Shown piece after piece: positions 1 through 10,114 of a stretch of DNA of 64,000 nt. The stretch comes from Hypericibacter adhaerens (GTDB taxonomy: Bacteria; Pseudomonadota; Alphaproteobacteria; Dongiales; Dongiaceae), in the NCBI RefSeq assembly GCF_008728835.1, contig NZ_CP042582.1:2063501-2127500 (forward strand), written 5' to 3'. Below the pieces are notes generated by a model that worked only from the letters and a program-made list of their open reading frames with translations, was not told the DNA's origin and did not search any database. A program made the position numbers and the translations under genes. Position 1 is the first letter of the stretch, and each line of letters opens with the position of its first letter.

Positions 1-526
1 GCAGCAACGGATTGGTCACCAGCATCATCGCGGTCATGACCCGCTGGCCCATGCCGCCCGAAAGCTCGTGCGGGTAGGCGTTGTAGACGCGCTCGGGATC
101 GCGGATGCGTACGGCCTTGAGGATCTCGATCACCCGCGCACGGCCGCGCGTTTCACCATGGATCGCGAGCGCCTCGAGGATCTGGTCGCCCGCCCGCATG
201 ATCGGATTCAGCGAATATTTCGGATCCTGCAGGATCATCGAGATCTGCTTGCCGCGGATGAGGCGCATCTCGGCCTCGCCGAGATTCCGCAGGTCGCGCC
301 CCATGAAATCGAGCCGCGTCGCGGTCAGGCGCGCGGAGGAGGGGATCAGCTTCAGGATGGCGCGGCCGAGCGTCGATTTGCCCGAGCCGGATTCGCCGAC
401 GATGCCGAGCTTCTCCCGGCCGAGCTCGAAGCCGACGCCCTTCAGCGCCTCGACGCTGCCGACCGCCGTCGCATAGCGGACGGTGAGGTCCTCGACGCGC
501 AGCAGGGGTTGAGCGGTGTCGGTCAT
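1..526 (-). CDS. Peptide ABC transporter ATP-binding protein, partial (DppD/OppD-like)
   Basis: This is the N-terminal 175 residues of an ABC ATPase; the gene runs off the left edge of the window. Visible motifs are Walker A GESGSGKST (about 44-52), a Q-loop LQDPKYSLNP (about 99-108) and the signature LSGGMGQR (about 155-162). Walker B and the C-terminal oligopeptide-type domain lie outside. It should energise uptake of peptides at the cytoplasmic face of the membrane. The ATG at 526 lies 10 bp downstream of the stop of the permease gene, so it is the fourth gene of a leftward operon. The family (OppD/DppD type) is clear; the substrate is inferred from the neighbours only. Confidence 0.9.
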   Translation of the reverse strand, partial: MTDTAQPLLRVEDLTVRYATAVGSVEALKGVGFELGREKLGIVGESGSGKSTLGRAILKLIPSSARLTATRLDFMGRDLRNLGEAEMRLIRGKQISMILQDPKYSLNPIMRAGDQILEALAIHGETRGRARVIEILKAVRIRDPERVYNAYPHELSGGMGQRVMTAMMLVTNPLL

Positions 527-536
527 GGGCGGCGCC

Positions 537-1457
537 TCAATCGGTCTTCGGGTCGAGCACGTCGCGCAGCCCGTCGCCCAGTAGATTGAAGCCGAGGCTG
601 ACGATGAAGATGGCGAGGCCCGGTGCGGCCGCGACCCACCATTGATCGAGGATGTTCTGGCGGCCGACCGAGATCATGGCACCCCATTCCGGCGTCGGCG
701 GCTGGGCGCCGAGGCCGAGGAAGCCCAGTCCGGCGGCGGTCAGGATGATTCCCGCCATGTCGAGCGTCGCGCGCACGATGACCGAGGGCAGCGACAGCGG
801 CATGACATGGCGGGTGATGATGCGCCAGCTTCCGGCGCCCTGCGCCTTCACGGCGGCGATGAAATCGCTGCGCCGCACCGCCAGCGTCTCGGCGCGGGCG
901 ACGCGGGCATAGGCCGGCCAGGCGGTGAGCGCGATGGCGATGACGGCGTTGTCGAGGCCCGGCCCCAGCGCCGCCACGAAGGCCAGCGCCAGCACCAGGC
1001 GCGGGAAGGAGAAGAAGATGTCGGTGATGCGCATGAGCACGCGGTCGGTGCGTCCGCCGATATAGCCGGCGGTCGATCCGACCAGGAGTCCGATGGGAGC
1101 CGCGATGACGAGCGCCAGACAGACGATATAGAGCGTCACGCGCGCGCCATAGACGAGGGCGGAGTAGGTGTCGCGGCCCATGCGGTCGGTGCCGAGCCAA
1201 TGGTCGACGCTGGCCGGCTGCAGGCGTTGCGTCAGGTCTTGGAGCGTGGGATCGGCGGTCGCGATCCAGGGCGCGAAAGCGGCGCAGAAGACGAGCGCCA
1301 GGATGATGCCGAGCCCGATCAGCGCCAGCGGGTTGCGGGCGAAGACGAGCCAGCCGCGATAGAGCCGGCCGCAGAAGGCCTGGCGGCCGGATTCCGGCGC
1401 ATCGGTCGTCAGCCAGGCGCGCCAGCCGTTGGCGCCAGGGGGCGTGATGGCGGTCAT
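537..1457 (-). CDS. Peptide ABC transporter permease (DppC-like)
   Basis: A 306-residue inner-membrane permease of the binding-protein-dependent peptide/nickel family. It has an N-terminal cytoplasmic segment, a first membrane segment (about 45-66), the DppC-typical GTDRMGRD motif after the first periplasmic loop, and then five hydrophobic segments with an EAA-type cytoplasmic loop that contacts the ATPase. The ATG at 1457 overlaps the stop of the preceding permease gene by 4 bp (ATGA), which fixes the start and suggests translational coupling. It pairs with the DppB-like permease to form the channel. Confidence 0.92.
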   Translation of the reverse strand: MTAITPPGANGWRAWLTTDAPESGRQAFCGRLYRGWLVFARNPLALIGLGIILALVFCAAFAPWIATADPTLQDLTQRLQPASVDHWLGTDRMGRDTYSALVYGARVTLYIVCLALVIAAPIGLLVGSTAGYIGGRTDRVLMRITDIFFSFPRLVLALAFVAALGPGLDNAVIAIALTAWPAYARVARAETLAVRRSDFIAAVKAQGAGSWRIITRHVMPLSLPSVIVRATLDMAGIILTAAGLGFLGLGAQPPTPEWGAMISVGRQNILDQWWVAAAPGLAIFIVSLGFNLLGDGLRDVLDPKTD

Positions 1458-2548
1458 CGCGCGCGCGGGTCCACGATCTTGTAAAGCAGGTCGGAGAGCA
1501 GATTGACCCCGACGAAGACGGTGCCGACCACGATGGTGCCGCCGAGCACGGCGTTCATGTCGGCGTTCAGGAGCGCGTTGGTGATGTAGCGGCCGATGCC
1601 GGGCCAGGCGAAGACCGTCTCGGTCAGGACCGAGCCTTCCAGCAGGCTGGCGAAAGAAAGGGCGATGACCGTGATCAACGGCACCAGGATGTTGCCGAAG
1701 GCATGGCGCCAGACCAGCCGGCGGCGGCTCACGCCCTTGATGCGGGCGGTCAGGAGATATTCCTGGCCGAGCTGTTCCAGCATCAGGCTGCGCGTCATGC
1801 GGCTGATATAGGCGAGCGAGTAGTAGCCCAGCAGCGAGGCCGGCAGGACGATGTGGCTGAGCGCGTTGCTGAAGACCTCCCCGTCGCCGGCGATCGCGGA
1901 ATCGATCAGGATCATGCCGGTCACGGTCGGCACCTGGCCGTCGAGATAGACCTCGATGCGTCCCGGCCCCGACACCCATTGCAGCTCGAGATAGAAGACC
2001 AGCAGCCCCATGATGCCGAGCCAGAAGATCGGCACGGAATAGCCGACCAGGCCCAGCACCCGCATGACATGGTCGATGAGGCTGTTGCGGTAGACGGCGG
2101 CCCAGACGCCCAGCGGCACGCCGGCAACGATGCCGATCAGGATGCCGACGATGGAGAGCTCGGCGGTGGCCGGGAAGACGCGCAGGAGATCCTCGGCCAC
2201 GGGGCGCGCGGTCAGGACCGACATGCCGAAATCGCCGCGCAGCACGTTCCAGGCATAGATCAGGAACTGCCGCCAGATCGGCAGGTTGAGCCCCAGCTCC
2301 TCGCGGACGCGGTTGTAGGTGTCCTCGCTCGCCCGCTCGCCGACGATGGCGAGCAGCGGGTCGACCGGCATGAGCCGGCCGATGACGAAGGTGACGAGGA
2401 GCAGGCCGAAGAAGGTGGCGGCGACCGAGACCAGCGTCTCCCAGCCGGCCAGAAGCATGTGCCGCGCCCTTTGCTGGGACGTGGCCACGCTTCCGGCCGG
2501 CGGGGCGCTGTCGATCTCCGTTGCCGAAGCGGCCGAGGGCTTCGACAT
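1454..2548 (-). CDS. Peptide ABC transporter permease (DppB-like)
   Basis: A 364-residue inner-membrane permease of the DppB/OppB type. A first membrane segment (about 38-60) is followed by a periplasmic domain and five further hydrophobic stretches; the EAA-type loop and the DppB-like C-terminal VDPRAR are present. About 30 polar Ser/Ala-rich residues precede the first membrane segment, longer than usual, so translation may instead start at Met31. The gene lies 27 bp downstream of the binding-protein gene and overlaps the next permease by 4 bp, as expected for one transcript. Confidence 0.9.
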   Translation of the reverse strand: MSKPSAASATEIDSAPPAGSVATSQQRARHMLLAGWETLVSVAATFFGLLLVTFVIGRLMPVDPLLAIVGERASEDTYNRVREELGLNLPIWRQFLIYAWNVLRGDFGMSVLTARPVAEDLLRVFPATAELSIVGILIGIVAGVPLGVWAAVYRNSLIDHVMRVLGLVGYSVPIFWLGIMGLLVFYLELQWVSGPGRIEVYLDGQVPTVTGMILIDSAIAGDGEVFSNALSHIVLPASLLGYYSLAYISRMTRSLMLEQLGQEYLLTARIKGVSRRRLVWRHAFGNILVPLITVIALSFASLLEGSVLTETVFAWPGIGRYITNALLNADMNAVLGGTIVVGTVFVGVNLLSDLLYKIVDPRAR

Positions 2549-2575
2549 CGATCGGCGGCTCTTATCGGTCCGCCG

Positions 2576-4165
2576 TCATTCCTTGCTCACGCCGACATAG
2601 AGCGTGGTCTCCGCCGACGGGCCCAGATAGAAGTTCTTGACCTTGGGCAGGAGGGCAGCGACCTGGACCTCCTGATACAGCATGGCGAAGGGCGAGATCG
2701 GCTGCCATGCCTTGATCAGGTCCTGATAGCCGGCCTTGCGCTTGGCTTCGTCGCGTTCCATCAGCAGGGCCTGGGCCTTGGCCGTCAGGTCCGGATCGAT
2801 CCAGCTGTTGCGCCAGGAGAGCGGCTTGCTCGCGGGCTCGTCCGAATTGTCGGTGTTGACCACGAACACCATGTTCGTGTTCGGATCGAAATAGTCGACG
2901 CCCCAGGTTCCGAGATAGAGGTCGTGCTTGCGGGCGCGGTAGGCGGTCAGCGCGGTCTTGGCATCCTCCGAGAGGATCTTCAGCTTGATGCCGACCTGGG
3001 CCATCGTCCCTTGCAGGCTCTGGGCGATGTCCATGCGCTCCTGGAAGGTCGAGGCGAGATCGACCGACAGCTCGAAGCCGTCGGCATAGCCGGCCTCGGC
3101 CAGCAGCGACTTGGCCTTGGCGATGTCGAGCTTGTAGGGGTTGGAGTCGACATAACCCAGGAAGCTGCTGGGCAGGAAGGTCTGGTTGGTGACATAGCGC
3201 TCGCGCAGCGCCGTCTTCTCCAGCCCCTGATAGTCGACCAGATAGCGGATCGCCTCGCGTACCTTGGGATTGGCCAGATACTTGTTCTTCAGGTTCAGGC
3301 CGATATAGAGGCTGGTGCTCTGGGCGGTCGAGGTCACCTCGAAGCCGCCCTTCTGGCGCAGCCCGTCGAGCTGGTCGGCCGAGAGGTTGCGGGCGATGTC
3401 GACATCGCCCGATTCCAGCAGCAGGCGCTGCGCCGATTCCTCGGCGATGTTACGCCAGACGACCCGCTTCAGCTTCGGCGCGCCGCCGTAGTAATCGGGG
3501 TTCGCCTCGATCACGAGCGTCTCGTCGGGCTTCCAGCTCTTGAGGATGAAGGGACCGGAGCCGGCCGAGTTGGTCTTGAGCCAGCCATTGCCCCAGTCGT
3601 TGTTGGTCTCGTGGTTCTTGAGCAGCTTGCTGTCGACGATGGCGAAGTTCGAGGCCGACAGCACGTTGATCACGTAGGAGGGGGCGTAGGGCTTGTCGAC
3701 CTTGAGCTGGAAGGTCAGGTCGTCCACGGCCTTCAGCGTGTCCTTCGCGTTGTCCGCGGAAATGCCCAGATCCTGGATCAGGAAGGCCGGCGCCAGGTTG
3801 AGCACCGTCATGCGCTGGAACGAATAGACGACGTCGGCGGCGGTGAGCGGATTGCCGCTGTGGAACTTCTGGCCGGGGCGCAGCTTGAAGGTATAGGTCA
3901 GGCCGTCGTCGGAGACCGACCAGCTCTCGGCCGCGCGCGGGACGATATGCGAGGTGTCGTGCGGATCGATGGAGATCAGGGTCACATAGACATTGCCCAC
4001 GAACTCGTAGGTCGAGATCTCGTACATCTCCGCAGGGTCCAGCGAGATGATGTCGTCGAACCGCCAGGCCTCGATCAGCGTGTCCTTCGGTGTCTCCGCA
4101 TGAACGACCGGCGCGCCCAGGGCCAACCCCGCCCCGATCGCCAACGCCGCAAGCAGCTTCTTCAT
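2576..4165 (-). CDS. Peptide ABC transporter periplasmic substrate-binding protein
   Basis: A 529-residue solute-binding protein of family 5 (DppA/OppA). A classical signal peptide of 23 residues ending VHA precedes mature ETPKD. The body shows family features such as the segment YTFKLRPGQKFHSGNPLTAA, SGPFILKSW and a C-terminal domain returning to the first lobe. The ATG at 4165 was chosen because it opens the signal peptide and follows GGAAGGAC; the open frame extends 40 codons further upstream without such features. First gene of the importer operon; it would deliver oligopeptides or related ligands in the periplasm. Exact ligand unknown. Confidence 0.93.
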   Translation of the reverse strand: MKKLLAALAIGAGLALGAPVVHAETPKDTLIEAWRFDDIISLDPAEMYEISTYEFVGNVYVTLISIDPHDTSHIVPRAAESWSVSDDGLTYTFKLRPGQKFHSGNPLTAADVVYSFQRMTVLNLAPAFLIQDLGISADNAKDTLKAVDDLTFQLKVDKPYAPSYVINVLSASNFAIVDSKLLKNHETNNDWGNGWLKTNSAGSGPFILKSWKPDETLVIEANPDYYGGAPKLKRVVWRNIAEESAQRLLLESGDVDIARNLSADQLDGLRQKGGFEVTSTAQSTSLYIGLNLKNKYLANPKVREAIRYLVDYQGLEKTALRERYVTNQTFLPSSFLGYVDSNPYKLDIAKAKSLLAEAGYADGFELSVDLASTFQERMDIAQSLQGTMAQVGIKLKILSEDAKTALTAYRARKHDLYLGTWGVDYFDPNTNMVFVVNTDNSDEPASKPLSWRNSWIDPDLTAKAQALLMERDEAKRKAGYQDLIKAWQPISPFAMLYQEVQVAALLPKVKNFYLGPSAETTLYVGVSKE

Positions 4166-4483
4166 GATGATGTCCTTCCCATCGGCGCTCGTTTTTTCAT
4201 TCAACCTTCCCGGGAGCGGAGCCTGCCCGCCGGGAATTCCTTTCAGGCACCGGAGATGAGCGCATGTAACCCCGATGAGGCTCAAGAGGAATTATGCGGG
4301 GAAGGAGGGCTCATTCGGCGGAGCGAGGCAGCGCGAACCGTCCCTGCGGCCGCACCCTCCCGACGGAGGCGCCACTGAACCGAGGCGGCATCCGCGATTC
4401 AAGAAAGGAAGATTGCCCGGTCGCGCGAGATTATCTTTCGCGCGAGCTCATGCGGTCCGTCGATCGAGAGCCTCGGTCGGGCG
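4166..4483. other. Intergenic region between importer operon and EF-hand gene
   Basis: This 318 bp gap lies upstream of the peptide importer and downstream of the EF-hand gene, both on the minus strand. It holds one clear inverted repeat, TCGCGCGA at 4421-4428 and again at 4438-4445, which could form a stem after the EF-hand gene, although no T-run follows on that strand. No convincing sigma-70 promoter for the importer was found. No small gene with a credible start and ribosome binding site was seen. Confidence 0.5.
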
Positions 4484-4969
4484 TCAGCAGCCTTTCGGCA
4501 TCGGCTTGTTGCGCACCGTGGCGGCGAACTCGGGCCAGGACATCTGGCCGTCGCAGTTCGCATCCATATCGTCGAACTGCTTGCGCCGCGGCGCCTCGAA
4601 CTCCTCCGGAGTCAGGCTGCCGTCCTGGTTCTTGTCGAGGCTGGCGAAGCGCGTGGTTTCCTTGGCGAGCTTGTCGGGCTTGCTCTGGACCTCGGCCGTG
4701 AACTCATCGAGCGACAGCTGGCCGTTCTTGTCGGCGTCGAGCTGGGCGAAGCGGCTGCGCTGCTTGACCGAGAATTCCTCGTAGGAGATGACGCGGTCGT
4801 TGTTGGTGTCGAAGGGCTTGAAGAAGCCGTCGATCATCTCGTCGCTGGCGCCGGGGGCGATGATCTTGTCCTGGGCCAGCACGGAGAGGCCGTTCAGCAG
4901 CAGCATCCCGCCCGCGACCGCGAAGCTCAGCACGAGGACGGCGGCGGTGGTCACGGATCTGATCTTCAT
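4484..4969 (-). CDS. Secreted or anchored EF-hand calcium-binding protein
   Basis: A 161-residue protein with an N-terminal hydrophobic segment (about 9-33, ending VLAQ) that looks like a signal peptide or anchor, followed by four EF-hand loops at about 54-65, 78-89, 112-123 and 136-147. Each loop keeps Asp at position 1, Asp/Asn at 3 and 5, and Glu at 12, so all four look able to bind calcium. The start at 4969 follows AGGACC and begins the hydrophobic segment. It sits 55 bp downstream of rlmB on the same strand. It resembles the small EF-hand proteins of Proteobacteria; no specific role can be assigned. Confidence 0.8.
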   Translation of the reverse strand: MKIRSVTTAAVLVLSFAVAGGMLLLNGLSVLAQDKIIAPGASDEMIDGFFKPFDTNNDRVISYEEFSVKQRSRFAQLDADKNGQLSLDEFTAEVQSKPDKLAKETTRFASLDKNQDGSLTPEEFEAPRRKQFDDMDANCDGQMSWPEFAATVRNKPMPKGC

Positions 4970-5024
4970 GGTCCTGCTGTTCCCTGTCGGCCCTTGAGCG
5001 CGGGTTCCCCGGCCAAGAAGCCGG

Positions 5025-6002
5025 TCAGCGAGGCTGCCGATGCTGGCGGGCCCATTCGTAGAGCGCAATCGCGGCGGCGTTGGACACGTTGAGTTGATCG
5101 ATCGGCCCCCCGGTCGGCAGGCGGAGCAGGAGGTCGCAGCCCTCGCGCGTCAGGCGGCGCATCCCCTGGCCTTCGGAGCCCAGCACCAGCGCCACCCGGT
5201 CCGCGAGCTTGGCCTCGGGCAGGCTGTCGGGCGCATCGGCCGCAAAACCCAGGCACCAAATATTGGCCTTTTTAAGAAGCTCGAGCGCCCGGGCCAGGTT
5301 GGCGACCCGCACCAGGGGCACCACGTCCAGCGCCCCGCTGGCGGATTTGGCCAGGGTGCCGGTCTCGGGCGCCGCATGGCGCTCGGTCACGATCACGGCG
5401 CTGGCGCCGAAGGCCGCGGCCGAGCGCAGGATGGCGCCGACATTATGGGGGTCGCTGACCTGGTCCAGCACGACCAGGAGCGCGGGGGCGTTCGGGTCGA
5501 GGTCGGCCGTCAGGTCCTCGAGCGCGATATAAGGCAAGGGCTCGACCCGGGCGGCGACGCCTTGATGGACGGCGCCCGCCGGCAGGAGCCTCCCGATGGC
5601 GTCCTTGTCCATCGATTCCGGGGTGGGCAGGGGACGGGGCCGGGCGGACCGGTCGATGCCCTCGAACAGCTCGCCGGCCAGCTCCCGGATCACCAGGATC
5701 CGGTGGATATGACGGCGGGGGTTGGCCAGGGCAGCCCTGACCGCATGCAGCCCGAACAGCCAGAAACCGCTGGTTCCGGCGCGTTCGGGCGGCGGGCGGC
5801 GGGGGCGGTCGCGCTCGGGTTCAGGGGCGAGGGGGCCGGGGGCCGGCCCGGCGGGCCGGCGCGGCGAGTCGGCCCCGCGCCCTCCCGGCGATCGGCCGGG
5901 CTTCGTGCCCGAGGGCGGCGGCGCGGCCGAGGAACGGTCGGTTTCGGGGCGACGGTTTGAAGCAGAGCGGGATTGCGGGAAACGCGGCTTGCCTTTGCGC
6001 AT
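5025..6002 (-). CDS. rlmB: 23S rRNA (guanosine-2'-O)-methyltransferase RlmB
   Basis: A SpoU-family (SPOUT/TrmH) RNA methyltransferase of about 325 residues. In E. coli RlmB 2'-O-methylates G2251 of the 23S rRNA peptidyl-transferase P loop. An N-terminal tail of about 90 residues is rich in Arg and Pro and probably disordered. Then come the substrate-binding domain (GLHAVRAALANPRR) and the knotted SAM domain with its three motifs: DPHNVGAILRSAAAFGA, LVLGSEGQGM and LPTGGPIDQLNVSNAAAIAL. The ATG at 6002 was preferred; an in-frame GTG at 6026 is possible. The basic tail is longer than in E. coli and may help bind RNA. Confidence 0.9.
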   Translation of the reverse strand: MRKGKPRFPQSRSASNRRPETDRSSAAPPPSGTKPGRSPGGRGADSPRRPAGPAPGPLAPEPERDRPRRPPPERAGTSGFWLFGLHAVRAALANPRRHIHRILVIRELAGELFEGIDRSARPRPLPTPESMDKDAIGRLLPAGAVHQGVAARVEPLPYIALEDLTADLDPNAPALLVVLDQVSDPHNVGAILRSAAAFGASAVIVTERHAAPETGTLAKSASGALDVVPLVRVANLARALELLKKANIWCLGFAADAPDSLPEAKLADRVALVLGSEGQGMRRLTREGCDLLLRLPTGGPIDQLNVSNAAAIALYEWARQHRQPR

Positions 6003-6108
6003 GGCCCTGATTACATTGCCTTCCACAATTCGGCTACCAAGATCCGCCCTCGACCGTTGCCTCTGTGGTGTGGAACGGACGACGGGGCGCTTTTCGTGTG
6101 TTTAGACG

Positions 6109-6136
6109 TTGACAAGCTGCTGTAAATCCACATAGT
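6109..6136 (+). promoter_or_regulatory. Sigma-70-type promoter for tRNA-tuf-secE-nusG
   Basis: A consensus -35 TTGACA (6109-6114) is followed after 16 bp by CATAGT (6131-6136), four of six matches to the -10 consensus. It lies 35 bp upstream of tRNA-Tyr and faces rightward, away from rlmB. It is the only good promoter seen ahead of the tRNA-tuf-secE-nusG group. Confidence 0.6.
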
Positions 6137-6170
6137 TCGCAACTCCGTCGCGCGACCGGAAAGGGCGTAC

Positions 6171-6256
6171 GGAGGGGTGCCCGAGTGGCTAAAGGGGACG
6201 GGCTGTAAACCCGTTGGCGTCAGCCTACGTAGGTTCGAATCCTACCCCCTCCACCA
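6171..6256 (+). tRNA. tRNA-Tyr (GTA)
   Basis: An 86-nt class II tRNA with a 7-bp acceptor stem (GGAGGGG with CCCCTCC), anticodon stem CGGG/CCCG around loop CTGTAAA giving anticodon GTA, a variable arm, the T arm with GGTTCGAATCC, and an encoded CCA end. First gene after the promoter at 6109-6136. Confidence 0.97.
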
Positions 6257-6331
6257 TCCTCTTCGGCCACGTGAGCGGTGACGCGAGCGCTTTTGAAGGT
6301 TCACAGCAGTCCATGGAATCGAGCGGTACAG

Positions 6332-6406
<75 letters not shown>

Positions 6407-6537
6407 AACCACGACGATCAGGCGCAAGGGTCGAAGCCCGTCCGGGGGCTCTAAACCGGCAGAAGCAAGAACAGGCGTCGGGCCCGCTGAGGGCCGATGC
6501 CACCAGACAAGGCTCAAGTCAGCAGGAACCGACCACG

Positions 6538-7728
<1,191 letters not shown>

Positions 7729-7817
7729 ACGGTTTTAGGAGCAGGACTGGAGCCGCAAGCGGGGGACGGCAGCCGCGACTGTCGGGCCGGTGCTTCGGGA
7801 TCGGCCCCTCGGGTCTT

Positions 7818-7894
7818 AGGAGTGTAGCTCAATTGGCTAGAGCACCGGTCTCCAAAACCGGGGGTTGGGGGTTCGAGTCCCTCCACTCCTGCCA
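7818..7894 (+). tRNA. tRNA-Trp (CCA)
   Basis: A 77-nt tRNA with acceptor stem AGGAGTG/CACTCCT, anticodon stem CGGT/ACCG around CTCCAAA (anticodon CCA), T-loop GTTCGAGTC and an encoded 3' CCA. It lies between tuf and secE, a common alphaproteobacterial placement. Confidence 0.97.
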
Positions 7895-7935
7895 CCGCCC
7901 GCTCTGACGGGCACCGCGATCGGTTCAGGGTTTGA

Positions 7936-8142
7936 ATGGAAGGCATGGCGAAGATCAACCCGTTGGAGTTTGCCCGGCAAGTGCGCCAGGAAGTCGGCAA
8001 GGTCACTTGGCCGACCCGCAAGGAGACCGGAATCACCACGGCGATGGTGTTCCTGATGGTGGTTCTGGCCGCCGTCTTCTTCTTCCTCGTGGACCAGGTG
8101 CTGTCGCTGCTGATGCGCTACGTGATCGGGTTGGGGAGCTGA
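7936..8142 (+). CDS. secE: Preprotein translocase subunit SecE
   Basis: A 68-residue SecE, the small subunit of the SecYEG channel in the inner membrane. It shows the amphipathic helix with the conserved VRQEVGKVTWPTRKET and one membrane segment (about 37-60). The ATG at 7936 follows AGGG at good spacing; the second ATG at 7945 has GGAAGG only one base away, so the first is preferred. It ends directly at the nusG start region, in the usual secE-nusG pair. Confidence 0.95.
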   Translation: MEGMAKINPLEFARQVRQEVGKVTWPTRKETGITTAMVFLMVVLAAVFFFLVDQVLSLLMRYVIGLGS

Positions 8143-8145
8143 GTG

Positions 8146-8673
8146 ATGGCCCAGCGTTGGTACGTGGTGCATGTCTATTCGGGGTTCGAGCGCAAGGTCG
8201 CGCAGTCGATCCGCGAGCAGGCGCAGCAGGCGGGCATGACGGAGATCGCGGAGGTGCTGGTGCCGACCGAAGAGGTCGTCGAGGTGCGCCGCGGCTCCAA
8301 GGTCAATGCCGAGCGCAAGTTCTTCCCCGGCTACGTGCTGGTGAAGATGGAGATGACCGACGAGAGCTGGCACCTGGTGAAGAACACGCCGAAGGTGACC
8401 GGTTTCCTCGGCGGCAAGGGTCGTCCGTCGCCGATCTCGGATGCGGAGGCGGAGCGGATCCAGAACCAGGTGAAGGAAGGCGTGGAGCGCCCGAAACGGG
8501 CCGTGATCTTCGAGGTGGGCGAGCAGGTCCGCGTCGCGGACGGCCCCTTCACCTCGTTCAACGGGCTGGTGGAGGAAGTGGACGAAGAGCGCGGCCGCCT
8601 CAAGGTCGCCGTGTCGATCTTCGGCCGCGCCACGCCGGTCGAGCTCGAATACTCGCAGGTCGAGAAGCTCTGA
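8146..8673 (+). CDS. nusG: Transcription antitermination/elongation factor NusG
   Basis: A 175-residue NusG, which binds RNA polymerase across the cleft and links it to ribosomes or Rho. The NGN domain carries [18 protein letters not shown] and [12 protein letters not shown]. The C-terminal KOW domain begins near [21 protein letters not shown] lies at 8143 directly before the ATG at 8146; the ATG gives the usual MAQRWYVVH start. Only 3 bp separate it from secE, so the two are co-translated. Confidence 0.97.
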   Translation: MAQRWYVVHVYSGFERKVAQSIREQAQQAGMTEIAEVLVPTEEVVEVRRGSKVNAERKFFPGYVLVKMEMTDESWHLVKNTPKVTGFLGGKGRPSPISDAEAERIQNQVKEGVERPKRAVIFEVGEQVRVADGPFTSFNGLVEEVDEERGRLKVAVSIFGRATPVELEYSQVEKL

Positions 8674-8855
8674 GCTTCTTGCGTCCGGCGAGGATGGCGC
8701 CGCAGCGCGGACGGATGTCCGGTTGCGGCTTCGGTGCGGGAGGCCTGGCCAGGGCCGATCAACCGCGCGCCTTGGGGACCCGATCGGGGTCCGACGGATC
8801 CGCCGACGGTTTGCGGCGGGCCTGCAGCGATGCGGGAGAGAGCTGAGGTAGGAAC

Positions 8856-9284
8856 ATGGCAAAGAAGATCGAAGGCTATATCAAGCTGCAGATCCCGGCC
8901 GGGAAGGCGAATCCCTCGCCGCCGGTGGGTCCGGCGCTGGGCCAGCGCGGCCTGAACATCATGGAGTTCTGCAAGCAGTTCAACGCGGCGACGCAGGGCA
9001 TGGAAGCGGGAATGCCGATCCCGGTGATCATCACCGCGTTCTCGGACCGCTCCTTCACCTTCGTCACCAAGACCCCGCCCGCGAGCTACTTCCTGCTCAA
9101 GGCGGCCGGCATCGAGAAGGGCGCCCAGACCACGGGGCGCGGCTTCGTCGGCAAGGTGACGATGGCGCAGGTCCGCAAGATCGCCGAGCAGAAGATGAAG
9201 GATCTCAACGCGCATGACGTCGATGCGGCCGCCCAGATGATCAAGGGCACCGCGCGTTCGATGGGCATCGAGGTGGTGGGGTAA
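8856..9284 (+). CDS. rplK: 50S ribosomal protein L11
   Basis: A 142-residue L11 of the GTPase-associated centre, which binds 23S rRNA around position 1067 and takes part in stringent-response signalling. It shows the start [39 protein letters not shown] and a C-terminal RNA-binding domain. The 182-bp leader before it contains a GGACCC/GGGTCC stem (8776-8781 with 8787-8792); L1 autoregulation at such a leader is known in E. coli but cannot be shown here. rplA starts 3 bp downstream. Confidence 0.98.
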   Translation: MAKKIEGYIKLQIPAGKANPSPPVGPALGQRGLNIMEFCKQFNAATQGMEAGMPIPVIITAFSDRSFTFVTKTPPASYFLLKAAGIEKGAQTTGRGFVGKVTMAQVRKIAEQKMKDLNAHDVDAAAQMIKGTARSMGIEVVG

Positions 9285-9287
9285 GCC

Positions 9288-9980
9288 ATGGCAACCGGAA
9301 AGAGACTGCGCAAGGCTTACGAGGGCATCAACCGCGACGCCTTCTACAGCGTCGCCGACGCCGTGAAGATCATCAAGACGAACGCGACGGCGAAGTTCGA
9401 CGAGACCATCGAGATTTCGCTGAACCTCGGCATCGATCCGCGTCACGCCGACCAGAACGTGCGCGGCGTCGTGCAGCTGCCGCACGGCACCGGCAAGTCG
9501 CTGCGCGTGGCCGTGTTCGCCAAGGGCGACAAGGCCAAGATCGCCAAGGATGCGGGCGCCGACATCGTCGGCGCCGAAGATCTGGCGGAGAAGGTCAATG
9601 CCGGTCAGATCGAGTTCGACCGCGTCATCGCCACGCCGGACATGATGGCGCTGGTGGGCCGTCTCGGTAAGGTGCTGGGCCCGCGCGGCCTGATGCCGAA
9701 CCCGAAGCTCGGCACCGTCACCAACGACGTGGCCGAGGCGGTCAAGGCGACCAAGGGCGGCCAGGTCGAGTTCCGCGCCGAGAAGTCGGGGCTGATCCAT
9801 GCCGGCATCGGCAAGGCCAGCTTCAGCGAGGCGGCGATCGCAGACAACGTGAAGGCCTTCGTGGGCGCGATCAACCGCGCCAAGCCGGCCGGGGCCAAGG
9901 GCACCTTCCTCAAGAGGGTGTCGCTGAGCTCGACCATGGGCCCGGGCGTGAAGCTCGACGTGGCGACGGTCGTCGGCTGA
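9288..9980 (+). CDS. rplA: 50S ribosomal protein L1
   Basis: A 230-residue L1, the mobile stalk protein next to the ribosomal E site and, in several bacteria, a translational repressor of its own operon. Recognisable segments are [36 protein letters not shown] and the C-terminal [16 protein letters not shown]. It begins 3 bp after rplK and is followed by a strong hairpin at 9987-10031 and the L10 leader. Confidence 0.98.
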   Translation: MATGKRLRKAYEGINRDAFYSVADAVKIIKTNATAKFDETIEISLNLGIDPRHADQNVRGVVQLPHGTGKSLRVAVFAKGDKAKIAKDAGADIVGAEDLAEKVNAGQIEFDRVIATPDMMALVGRLGKVLGPRGLMPNPKLGTVTNDVAEAVKATKGGQVEFRAEKSGLIHAGIGKASFSEAAIADNVKAFVGAINRAKPAGAKGTFLKRVSLSSTMGPGVKLDVATVVG

Positions 9981-9986
9981 GTTTTC

Positions 9987-10031
9987 CCGGACCGCCGGAT
10001 CGCTCCCCCGAGGAGCGGCCCGGCGGTCCGG
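9987..10031 (+). promoter_or_regulatory. Long hairpin after rplA (terminator or processing site)
   Basis: A perfect 12-bp inverted repeat, CCGGACCGCCGG (9987-9998) with CCGGCGGTCCGG (10020-10031), encloses a second 6-bp stem CGCTCC/GGAGCG (10001-10006 with 10012-10017). No T-run follows, so it is not a standard intrinsic terminator; partial attenuation or RNase III cleavage between rplA and rplJ is more likely. Function inferred from position. Confidence 0.55.
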
Positions 10032-10114
10032 ATCTGAATACGGCGACCCGGTCCCTTCGCGGGGAGCGGGAAGCCGGACAGGCCGGGGGAGATCCTTCGG
10101 GATCGAAGCCGGCC

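Noticed and set aside
1703..4378. An 891-codon frame on the plus strand through the peptide importer genes
   Set aside because: It is antisense to three clearly recognisable transporter genes and has the composition of a GC-rich shadow.
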